From NCBI GenBank assembly GCA_022737715.1, contig JAIITD010000044.1:1-11748 (forward strand): DNA of 11,748 nt. Reading direction: 5' to 3'. Below are positions 1 to 5,839 of this stretch, piece after piece. Position 1 is the first letter of the stretch, and every line of letters starts with the position of its first letter. A program made the translations under genes and the position numbers. Below the pieces are notes generated by a model, which was not told the origin of the DNA, did not search any database, and saw nothing but the letters and a program-made list of their open reading frames with translations. The stretch is from Veillonella sp. Its GTDB lineage: Bacteria > Bacillota > Negativicutes > Veillonellales > Veillonellaceae.

Positions 1-12
1 ATGTTCCGAGAC

Positions 13-96
13 GCCGGAGTGGCGGAATGGCAGACGCACTTGACTCAAAATCAAGCGGGTAACACCGTGTGGGTTCAAGTCCCACCTCCGGCACCA
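13..96 (+). tRNA. tRNA-Leu (anticodon CAA)
   Basis: An 84-base class II tRNA. The acceptor stem GCCGGAG (13-19) pairs with CTCCGGC (86-92), followed by discriminator A93 and an encoded CCA (94-96). The anticodon stem CTTGA/TCAAG closes the 7-base loop CTCAAAA, giving anticodon CAA, which reads UUG leucine codons. The long variable arm (about 56-68, CGG/CCG stem) is typical of tRNA-Leu. The T arm is GTGGG/CCCAC around TTCAAGT. The 12 bases before it are too few to show a promoter, so it may be the last gene of a tRNA cluster that begins outside the window. Confidence 0.97.
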
Positions 97-100
97 ACTA

Positions 101-116
101 CAAGCGGAAACGCTTG
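101..116 (+). other. GNRA-loop hairpin in the tRNA-Leu trailer
   Basis: CAAGCG (101-106) and CGCTTG (111-116) form a perfect 6-bp stem around a GAAA tetraloop, four bases after the encoded CCA and directly abutting the terminator stem. GNRA loops are very stable in RNA. The position suggests a structure in the tRNA precursor trailer, perhaps steering 3' end processing; that role is inference. Confidence 0.6.
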
Positions 117-152
117 AACAGGTGATAAGAGTAATCTTATCACCTGTTTTTT
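117..152 (+). terminator. Rho-independent terminator of tRNA-Leu
   Basis: A perfect 14-bp stem has arms 117-130 (AACAGGTGATAAGA) and 135-148 (TCTTATCACCTGTT) around the loop GTAA, followed by an unbroken T run to 152. There is no T run on the opposite strand, so it works only in the + direction. It separates the tRNA from the downstream gene. Confidence 0.93.
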
Positions 153-177
153 GTTTATATGATTCAAGTAGAATGAT

Positions 178-182
178 AGAGG
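178..182 (+). promoter_or_regulatory. Ribosome-binding site that sets the start at 188
   Basis: AGAGG lies 5 bases before ATG 188. The upstream in-frame ATG at 173 has no purine-rich site in front of it, and the one at 122 sits inside the terminator hairpin, so 188 is the best-supported start. Confidence 0.6.
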
Positions 183-187
183 TCTAT

Positions 188-952
188 ATGGATATACAAC
201 ACATCATGGATTATCTACCAACAACATATGCACTGCAGCGACAAGATATTAGTAAGGCGACAGTTGATCTAAAACTATTAAGAGAGATACTCATTGATAG
301 TTCTGTCAATCAATGTCAAGGATTCTGCTATAACTCAAAAAAAGATGTATTTGTGTTGGCCTGTATTAATTCTGAAAATACGCGACAAATTATATATGAG
401 CTAGATCCAAGAACATTTGATATTGTTGGCACTTATAAGTTTCGTGATGCTAGTGTATTAGCACATATGAATACGCTTACCTATAATCCGGACACTAATT
501 TGTTATACACCACGAATGCCATGATTGATGGTCATCGCATCACTACAATAGATGCAGATACAATGAGTATTGGCAATACCATTACGATTCCTGAACGGGT
601 ATTTAATTTAGCCTATGATAAAAAGACGAATCAGTTTATATCGATTGTCCCCATAGATGCTACAATGAGACGTATCAATTACTATAACTCACAGTTTCAA
701 CTAATTCGGTCTAAAGATATAGATGCCCATAATGATGATTATAATAACAATGGCGCATTTGCTAATGATGGTAAGACTATATTCGCAACATTATCTACAG
801 TTGTTACTGTAGATAAAACTGGTAATGTTACAAAGATTTCTTCGTCTCCAAAAAATCTTGAAATTGAAGATATGGATATGCGTCATAACATAATGTATGC
901 AGCTGTTAATAGTAATCATAAGGTTTTTATTTATAGTATGCTTAACTATTAA
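188..952 (+). CDS. Unrecognised cytoplasmic protein with beta-propeller-like repeats
   Basis: I do not recognise this 254-residue protein. No signal peptide or membrane segment is visible, so it is probably cytoplasmic. From about residue 41 it shows four to five units of roughly 40 residues, each a run of short beta strands with an aromatic/Asn-rich turn (YNSKKDVFVLACI, YNPDTNLLYTTNA, YDKKTNQFISIVP, ANDGKTIFATL, MRHNIMYAAV). This pattern is typical of WD40/YVTN/SMP-30-like propellers; the fold is inferred and no catalytic motif is evident. Residues 1-40 are a short helical-looking lead-in. It stands alone between the tRNA terminator and the acpS unit. Its DNA seems more AT-rich than the neighbours, so acquisition beside the tRNA is possible. 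I see no convincing promoter; a weak TATGAT at 158-163 is the best candidate. The start at 188 is chosen for its ribosome-binding site. Confidence 0.75.
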   Translation: MDIQHIMDYLPTTYALQRQDISKATVDLKLLREILIDSSVNQCQGFCYNSKKDVFVLACINSENTRQIIYELDPRTFDIVGTYKFRDASVLAHMNTLTYNPDTNLLYTTNAMIDGHRITTIDADTMSIGNTITIPERVFNLAYDKKTNQFISIVPIDATMRRINYYNSQFQLIRSKDIDAHNDDYNNNGAFANDGKTIFATLSTVVTVDKTGNVTKISSSPKNLEIEDMDMRHNIMYAAVNSNHKVFIYSMLNY

Positions 953-992
953 TGGCCTGCACTTCATCAATGATTAATCTAACAAAATTGTG

Positions 993-998
993 TATAAT
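993..998 (+). promoter_or_regulatory. Candidate -10 box for the acpS unit
   Basis: A consensus TATAAT stands 36 bases before the acpS start, in an 82-base gap with no visible terminator. No good -35 is present (ATGATT at 970-975 with a 17-base spacer is poor). The motif AATCTAAC at 976-983 lies in what would be the spacer. This probably begins a transcript for acpS and the next two genes. Confidence 0.5.
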
Positions 999-1021
999 AA
1001 AATGATAGATAATCGACACAT

Positions 1022-1027
1022 AAGAGG
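1022..1027 (+). promoter_or_regulatory. Ribosome-binding site that sets the acpS start
   Basis: AAGAGG lies 7 bases before ATG 1035. The longer in-frame option, GTG at 990, overlaps the TATAAT box and would add 15 residues before the conserved N-terminus of the family, so it is rejected. Confidence 0.7.
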
Positions 1028-1034
1028 TTATGAT

Positions 1035-1403
1035 ATGAGATTAGGTACAGATATTATAGAAATTGATCGAATTAAACGGGCCATAGACAGGTCAGATCGT
1101 TTTCGACTGCGCGTATACACGGAACGTGAAATTGCTTATTGTGAAAGTAAACGTACAGGGGTATGCCAATCTTATGCTGGTATTTATGCAGCCAAAGAGG
1201 CTTTTTTGAAAGCATTGGGAACTGGATTGCGATATGGATCATGGCAAGATATTGAGGTGTGTCATGATGAATTCGGGGCACCATTTCTGAGCATAACAGG
1301 GGCTTTCAAAAAAATCATTCAAGAACGAATGTATACGGAATGTATAGTTTCTATTAGTCACTGTCGGTCGTACGCTATGAGTACGGTCATCATAAAGGGG
1401 TAA
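1035..1403 (+). CDS. acpS: Holo-[acyl-carrier-protein] synthase
   Basis: AcpS transfers the 4'-phosphopantetheine group of coenzyme A to a serine of acyl carrier protein, activating it for fatty acid synthesis in the cytoplasm. The 122-residue length is normal for the AcpS-type phosphopantetheinyl transferases. The N-terminus MRLGTDIIEIDRI carries the Mg-binding Asp6. The signature AAKEAFLKALGTG (residues 52-64) carries Glu55, the second metal ligand, and the C-terminal SISHCRSYAMSTVII strand is also typical (Cys110 is a common variable position). The stop codon is two bases from the next gene, whose ribosome-binding site lies inside the acpS end. Pairing of acpS with the NAD(P)HX repair gene is seen in many Firmicutes. 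Confidence 0.95.
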   Translation: MRLGTDIIEIDRIKRAIDRSDRFRLRVYTEREIAYCESKRTGVCQSYAGIYAAKEAFLKALGTGLRYGSWQDIEVCHDEFGAPFLSITGAFKKIIQERMYTECIVSISHCRSYAMSTVIIKG

Positions 1404-1405
1404 TT

Positions 1406-2974
1406 ATGTACAGTTTAACGAGAGAAGCATCACAACATATTGATGCCTATGTACCGCGTCATCTACATGTGCCATTGGAAGTGCTCATGGAAAATGCAGG
1501 TCGAGGTATAGCCGATGCGTTGGTAGATATAGAAGGGGAACATTTTCACGACGATCCTTTTACAGGTATGGTTCTATTTGTGTGCGGTGTTGGTAACAAT
1601 GGAGCCGATGGACTGGTAGCGGCTCGTCATTTAATGGAACAAAGAATTCCCGTTACCATTGCATTAGTAGGTAATGTGTCACATGGTAGTGAGTTATTTA
1701 ATAAACAACTAACCATGGTTCGTGCCATGGGAATTGATATTGTTTCTTTTGAAAGTTTTAGTGATTGGTCCCGTGTTCATGTTGTTGTAGAAGGTTTGAT
1801 GGGAACTGGTTTTCAAGGTGAATTACGAGAAACTATAACCTCTGTGCTACATGACATCGATGTGGAACGCAACCAATATGGATTTTCCCTATGGGCTATC
1901 GATGTGCCAGCTGGTGTTGATGCCACTACAGGACAGGCTTCTGATTATGCATTATCCTATGATACGACAGTAACCTTTGGATCTATTAAAGAAGGTCTAT
2001 TGTTATATCCTGGTAAATCCTTGGCAGGCACCGTAATAATCGCACCATTGGGTGTGCCTTGGGAATTAGCATTAGGATCAGAGGCGCCATTTAACACATC
2101 CCATTATGTTTTGTATGACCGTTTAGCTTCACTAGAACTCAGTGATCGTATGCCACAGGCACATAAAGGTGTTAATGGTAACGCTTTGATTGTCGGTGGT
2201 TCTGAATCCATGATAGGGGCACCTATTATGAGTGCAGAGGCAGCTGTACACGGTGGGGCCGGTAAGGTTTCATTAGCTGTTCCTAATGGTGTGCGACCTA
2301 TCGTACAATCTAAATGTATACCAGAAGTTATGGTATTGTCATTAGAAAACTTGGGTTCCATTAATTTACAATCGTATGATGTCATTGCGGTCGGCCCTGG
2401 ATTAGGTCGCACAGATGAAGCTAAAGTATTGGTAAATTCTCTGTTAGAACGTCAATCGGGACATATGGTTATCGATGCAGATGGTCTATATGCTCTCGGT
2501 ACTATTGGTCATGTATATGCACATGGTGATAAGACAATTACTTATGAAGGCAATATGCAGTTCAAAAATTGTATTATGACCCCGCATTTAGGAGAATTCA
2601 GCCGGCTTATTGATACATCCATTAATTTTATAGAGAAGCATTATGTAGATTTAGCTATTCAATTTGCTGTAGCTCATAATGTAGTGCTTGTTTTAAAAGG
2701 GATTCCTAGTTTGGTTGCCCTTCCTACAGGTGAAGTATATATCAATATGCAAGGAAATCCTGGTATGGGAACCGGAGGAATGGGTGATAGTTTAACGGGG
2801 ATTATAACAGCTTTTGTAGCACAAGGCTATGCTTTACAGTCTGCGGCCTTATTAGGTGTCTATGTACATAGTCGAAGTGCTGATATATTAGCCGAAGAAA
2901 AGCCTTGGGGCTATACGCCAAGTGATGTAAGCCAATCCGTTGGCTTGGTACTACAAGAGTTATTGAAAGGATAG
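1406..2974 (+). CDS. nnr: Bifunctional NAD(P)H-hydrate epimerase / ADP-dependent NAD(P)H-hydrate dehydratase
   Basis: This enzyme repairs damaged NADH and NADPH: the N-terminal YjeF_N half interconverts the R and S hydrates, and the C-terminal ribokinase-like half dehydrates the S form using ADP. At 522 residues it is the usual fused form. N-terminal half (about 1-225): GNNGADG at 63-69, VEGLMGTG at 128-135, DVPAG at 166-170. C-terminal half (about 245-515): GGSESMIGAP from 264, GPGLG at 330-334, DADGL at 357-361, TPHLGE at 392-397, LKG at 430-432, and GNPGMGTGGMGD at 450-461 with the catalytic-type Asp461. Three epimerase motifs depart from the usual NNGGDG, D-xxx-GTG and PSG forms (Ala67, Glu129, Ala169). 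The ribosome-binding site AAAGGGG (1394-1400) is 5 bases before the start. The downstream gene begins four bases after the stop. Confidence 0.94.
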   Translation: MYSLTREASQHIDAYVPRHLHVPLEVLMENAGRGIADALVDIEGEHFHDDPFTGMVLFVCGVGNNGADGLVAARHLMEQRIPVTIALVGNVSHGSELFNKQLTMVRAMGIDIVSFESFSDWSRVHVVVEGLMGTGFQGELRETITSVLHDIDVERNQYGFSLWAIDVPAGVDATTGQASDYALSYDTTVTFGSIKEGLLLYPGKSLAGTVIIAPLGVPWELALGSEAPFNTSHYVLYDRLASLELSDRMPQAHKGVNGNALIVGGSESMIGAPIMSAEAAVHGGAGKVSLAVPNGVRPIVQSKCIPEVMVLSLENLGSINLQSYDVIAVGPGLGRTDEAKVLVNSLLERQSGHMVIDADGLYALGTIGHVYAHGDKTITYEGNMQFKNCIMTPHLGEFSRLIDTSINFIEKHYVDLAIQFAVAHNVVLVLKGIPSLVALPTGEVYINMQGNPGMGTGGMGDSLTGIITAFVAQGYALQSAALLGVYVHSRSADILAEEKPWGYTPSDVSQSVGLVLQELLKG

Positions 2975-2978
2975 ATAT

Positions 2979-3917
2979 ATGACGCGTTTACAACGAATAG
3001 TACTATGTATCATAGCTTTATTAGTGCCACTGTTTGTATTGGCTGGCTGTTCGAATGCAGATGTATCGAAAGCCGCATCACAAGCCGTGTCGTCATCATC
3101 TAATTACTCTATTGATACAAAGCAAACCAATGCAGATGGGCATGTTGACATCTATATGCTTGATATAGGCCAAGGTGATGCAATACTTCTTAAAATAGGT
3201 GATGAGTATAGCATGATTGACACTGGTGATATTGAGCATCGTGAGAACATTGTAGCTCAACTACACAATATGGGGGTTACAAAGCTTAAAAATGTCATCA
3301 TTACACATCCTCATGCGGATCATATGGGTGGTTTCTTAGCTATTGCAAAAGCAATGCCTATAGAACATGTATATGATGATGGTATTTCTGTTGACAATAA
3401 TATGTATAAAACATATGAAAAATGGATTGAGAAAAAGAATATTCAACGAACTACGTTAAAGAAAGGTAGTACTGTTGATTTTGGTCATGGTGCTGTATTT
3501 GTTGTCTATGCACCGTGGGATGATACCTTAGTAGATAAAAAAGGACAACCGGATTTAAATAATAATTCTATTGTTGGTAAATTTGTATTTGGTAAATTTT
3601 CCATGCTCTTTACCGGTGATGCAGAATTACAAGAAGAACAACGGCTTATAAAAGAGCAAAATAGTAAGCTCTTTGCTCGTGTTTTAAAGGTTGGTCATCA
3701 CGGTTCTCGTACAAGTAGTTCAGAAGATTTCCTAAAATCTGTTAAACCAGAGAGTGCATTAATCTCTTGTGGGTTATATAATAAATATGGTCATCCTCAT
3801 GATGTGACATTACGTCATTTGAATGAACACAATATCGCCATTTATCGTACAGATACGATGGGACGTATTCACATTAGTACGGATGGGAATGAATGGCAAA
3901 TTTCTACAGAACGATGA
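2979..3917 (+). CDS. Lipoprotein with a ComEC/Rec2-type metallo-beta-lactamase domain
   Basis: A 312-residue exported hydrolase of unknown substrate. A basic N-terminus, a hydrophobic stretch (8-20) and the lipobox LAGC place a lipid anchor on Cys24. A Ser/Ala-rich linker (25-55) leads to the metal-dependent domain: DIGQGDA at 62-68, the HxHxDH metal motif at 110-115 (His110, His112, Asp114, His115), GDAE with Asp214, HHGS at 240-243, and a GHPH element at 271-274. This set is characteristic of the C-terminal domain of the DNA-uptake protein ComEC and of the many stand-alone relatives. The ComEC membrane channel is absent, so this is not ComEC itself. Extracytoplasmic nuclease or phosphodiesterase activity is plausible but inferred. 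GAAAGG (2965-2970) lies 8 bases before ATG, and the gene follows the NAD(P)HX repair gene closely. Confidence 0.88.
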   Translation: MTRLQRIVLCIIALLVPLFVLAGCSNADVSKAASQAVSSSSNYSIDTKQTNADGHVDIYMLDIGQGDAILLKIGDEYSMIDTGDIEHRENIVAQLHNMGVTKLKNVIITHPHADHMGGFLAIAKAMPIEHVYDDGISVDNNMYKTYEKWIEKKNIQRTTLKKGSTVDFGHGAVFVVYAPWDDTLVDKKGQPDLNNNSIVGKFVFGKFSMLFTGDAELQEEQRLIKEQNSKLFARVLKVGHHGSRTSSSEDFLKSVKPESALISCGLYNKYGHPHDVTLRHLNEHNIAIYRTDTMGRIHISTDGNEWQISTER

Positions 3918-3920
3918 TAA

Positions 3921-3943
3921 ATATGTATAATCCGTATACATAT
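3921..3943 (+). repeat. Perfect inverted repeat after the ComEC-like gene
   Basis: ATATGTATA (3921-3929) and TATACATAT (3935-3943) form a 9-bp stem around the 5-base loop ATCCG, starting four bases after the stop. No T run follows, so it is not a standard terminator. It may protect the mRNA 3' end or be a palindromic protein-binding site. Confidence 0.6.
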
Positions 3944-3962
3944 CTTCATGTTTGTATGAAAT

Positions 3963-4074
3963 AATCTATCTATAATCTAACATTAGTTTATGGATAGATT
4001 GGAACGATGAGACGAAAGACTAAGTATCATCGGCTCATCTCTATGGTTTGGACAAAAAGTATGTCAGTTAGATT
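3963..4074 (+). repeat. Four copies of an 8-9 bp motif (YAATCTAWC) in the amidase leader
   Basis: Forward copies are at 3963-3970 (AATCTATC) and 3974-3981 (AATCTAAC), 11 bp apart. Reverse copies are at 3993-4000 (GATAGATT) and 4067-4074 (GTTAGATT), each followed by GGA. The first and third are perfect inverted repeats of each other, as are the second and fourth. The set flanks a TATAAT at 3971-3976. An operator array or a structured leader are both possible. A fifth copy lies before acpS at 976-983. Confidence 0.5.
3971..3976 (+). promoter_or_regulatory. Possible -10 box for the amidase unit
   Basis: A consensus TATAAT sits between two copies of the repeated motif, about 110 bases before the amidase start. 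No recognisable -35 lies at 16-18 bases upstream, so the promoter would need an activator or is a chance match. If it is used, the mRNA has a leader of about 100 bases. Confidence 0.35.
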
Positions 4075-4080
4075 GGAGTG
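4075..4080 (+). promoter_or_regulatory. Ribosome-binding site implying a TTG start
   Basis: GGAGTG lies 6 bases before TTG 4087. The alternative in-frame GTG at 4078 falls inside this site and has nothing suitable upstream. The site directly abuts GTTAGATT (4067-4074), which can pair with AATCTAAC (3974-3981). Confidence 0.65.
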
Positions 4081-4086
4081 AATGTA

Positions 4087-5178
4087 TTGCGTAAACTATT
4101 TTTAATTTGCTTTGCTTTTCTCATGGCTGTACCACTGATGTTAAGTCAAGCAAAGGCTGCTAATTTACAGGATGCTCGTTGGGTAACGAGAACTGATGCA
4201 CCTGTTCCATATGTACGTATGGTTATGGATTTATCTACTCCTGTGAAAGCTGCAGCATCCATCAGTAAAGATGGAAAAACGACAACGGTTACTTTGAAGA
4301 ATACTAAGCTAAAAACGGCGAAGAATACTATTTATATGGATTATTCCATTGCTAGCGTAGCTCAACTTTCACAAGTAGGCAAAGATGTGGCAGTTACGAT
4401 TAAAACTCCATCCGCATTGGATACTAATGACGTGAAGGTTTTCTCTTTGAAGAAGGATACAGTGAATCAAAAGCCGTATCGAATCGTTGTAGATGTACAG
4501 AAAAAAGGCGTGGCTCCAAAACCTATCAATTATGGTAAGAAACCATCCCCAGCTACAGCGCCAGCAAGTAGTAAAGGGTCCGGTACATACTCTGTATCAG
4601 GAGGCTTATCCGGTAAGGTAATTACTATTGATCCAGGTCATGGTGGTAGCGACCCAGGTGCTATTGGCCCTACAGGGTTCCAAGAAAAAAGTGCAACATT
4701 ACCGATTTCTAAATATTTGAAATCAGCTCTAGAAGCTCGCGGTGCCAAGGTATTCATGACTCGTACTACAGATGTCGATGTTTATGGCCCTAATGCAAGT
4801 GGTGTTGATGAGTTGGGTGCTCGCGTTAATATAGCAAACTCCCATAATTCAGATGCTTTTGTAAGTGTTCATATTAACTCTTTCAACAACCCAAGTGTAG
4901 GTGGCATTGCTACATACTACTATTCTAAAACTGGTAATGACGCTCGCTTAGCACAAAAAGTACAAAATCAAATTGCTAATGTACCAGGTTTCAATGGTGA
5001 CAGAGGTATCCAAGAAGGTAATTTGTATGTATTGAGACATACAAATATGCCGGCTATTCTCGTAGAATTAGGCTTTATTTCTAATCCTAATGAAGAACGT
5101 GCATTGAAGAGCGACCAAACAGAACAAGACTTTGCTAATCGCATTGCTGCTGGTATTGCTAGTTACTTTGGAGGCTAA
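4087..5178 (+). CDS. Exported N-acetylmuramoyl-L-alanine amidase (AMIN + Amidase_3)
   Basis: A zinc hydrolase that cuts the amide bond between N-acetylmuramic acid and L-alanine in peptidoglycan, acting outside the cytoplasmic membrane in wall turnover or daughter-cell separation. From the TTG start it has 363 residues. A signal peptide covers about 1-24 (cleavage near AKA|AN). An AMIN-like beta domain spans about 27-140; such domains target the septum or wall. A Pro/Ser-rich linker (about 145-170) leads to the Amidase_3 domain (177-361). Expected zinc ligands are His185 in DPGHGG, Glu200 in FQEKSA and His262 in SVHINS, with catalytic Glu327 in VELGFISN. All key residues are present. The start at 4087 is preferred over GTG 4078 because only 4087 has a correctly spaced ribosome-binding site. 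The next gene begins two bases after the stop and its ribosome-binding site lies in the last codons here. Confidence 0.92.
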   Translation: MRKLFLICFAFLMAVPLMLSQAKAANLQDARWVTRTDAPVPYVRMVMDLSTPVKAAASISKDGKTTTVTLKNTKLKTAKNTIYMDYSIASVAQLSQVGKDVAVTIKTPSALDTNDVKVFSLKKDTVNQKPYRIVVDVQKKGVAPKPINYGKKPSPATAPASSKGSGTYSVSGGLSGKVITIDPGHGGSDPGAIGPTGFQEKSATLPISKYLKSALEARGAKVFMTRTTDVDVYGPNASGVDELGARVNIANSHNSDAFVSVHINSFNNPSVGGIATYYYSKTGNDARLAQKVQNQIANVPGFNGDRGIQEGNLYVLRHTNMPAILVELGFISNPNEERALKSDQTEQDFANRIAAGIASYFGG

Positions 5179-5180
5179 GG

Positions 5181-5741
5181 ATGAATATTCGAAATCAAAT
5201 GACAGTGATTGCTTGTATTGGCATCCTAGCTTTTACGGCTGGCTGTAATACAAATCAAATGCCTAATACAGGTTCCACAACGGTAAGCCAAGAGGTGAAG
5301 GTCAATAAAGACGCGGAAACTGCTAAGGCTTCTAGTGAATCTGTTAAAATGGTATTCTTTGTTCCTACTGAAGATGGTTCGGGCGTAAAACAACAATCCG
5401 TTGATATCGCAGCGGATAAGGTAACGCCTAAGGCCGCACTACTTGCTATGTTAAAGGCTGATCGCCAACAAAAGTATCCTATCTTTGATAAAGCTATAGA
5501 AATCAATTCTGTAACAGTTAAGGATGGAATTGCTTCTGTAGAGGTGAATAAAGCTTTTGTTGATGGCAAAGGTGGCGACTTAACTGTTAAGTTGCAAATG
5601 GCTGCTATTGTTAATACATTGACCTCTTTTGATAATATCAATGGAGTGCTCTTTGTATGTGATGGCAAAAAGGTTCCTGTTGTAGGAGCATTCGATACGA
5701 AAAGTCCTGTTAAACGGATGGATCAACTCATAAAAAAATAA
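5181..5741 (+). CDS. GerMN-domain lipoprotein
   Basis: A 186-residue envelope lipoprotein. The N-terminus has a hydrophobic segment (7-20) ending in the lipobox FTAGC, with lipidation expected on Cys22. A Ser/Thr-rich linker follows, then a GerMN-type domain from about 54 to 175, recognisable by the VFFVPTEDG opening, the TPKAALLAML helix, the V-x-DGIASVEVNKAFV strand pair and the MAAIVNTLTSF helix. The domain is named after the spore germination/sporulation protein GerM and is also found in lipoproteins such as LpqB; its ligand is not established. GGAGG (5170-5174) sits 6 bases before the start, inside the amidase gene, so the two are probably co-expressed and act together at the cell wall. 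It is closed by a strong terminator. Confidence 0.85.
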   Translation: MNIRNQMTVIACIGILAFTAGCNTNQMPNTGSTTVSQEVKVNKDAETAKASSESVKMVFFVPTEDGSGVKQQSVDIAADKVTPKAALLAMLKADRQQKYPIFDKAIEINSVTVKDGIASVEVNKAFVDGKGGDLTVKLQMAAIVNTLTSFDNINGVLFVCDGKKVPVVGAFDTKSPVKRMDQLIKK

Positions 5742-5747
5742 TGTACG

Positions 5748-5784
5748 AATCGACCTCATCGGTATGATGAGGTCGATTTTTTTT
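5748..5784 (+). terminator. Rho-independent terminator of the amidase unit
   Basis: A 13-bp perfect stem has arms 5748-5760 (AATCGACCTCATC) and 5766-5778 (GATGAGGTCGATT) around the loop GGTAT, followed by T to 5784. It begins six bases after the GerMN gene stop and insulates it from thiL. Confidence 0.93.
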
Positions 5785-5797
5785 GCATTCCTATATA

Positions 5798-5806
5798 TGT
5801 TACAAT
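5798..5806 (+). promoter_or_regulatory. Candidate extended -10 promoter of the thiL-to-ANTAR operon
   Basis: TGTTACAAT fits the extended -10 form (TGn followed by TACAAT), which does not need a good -35. It lies between the upstream terminator and thiL, giving a leader of about 25-30 bases. That is too short for a TPP riboswitch, and none is seen. Confidence 0.5.
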
Positions 5807-5839
5807 ACATATAGTGCATAAGATAAAAAAGGTGATATC

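Noticed and set aside
122..187. Longer N-terminus for the propeller-like gene, starting at 122 or 173
   Set aside because: ATG 122 lies inside the tRNA terminator stem and neither start has a ribosome-binding site; 188 does.
990..1034. GTG start at 990 for acpS
   Set aside because: It overlaps the probable TATAAT box and adds residues before the conserved MRLGTDIIEIDRI N-terminus; ATG 1035 has AAGAGG seven bases upstream.
3921..3943. Intrinsic terminator after the ComEC-like gene
   Set aside because: The stem is AT-rich and is followed by CTTCATG rather than a T run.
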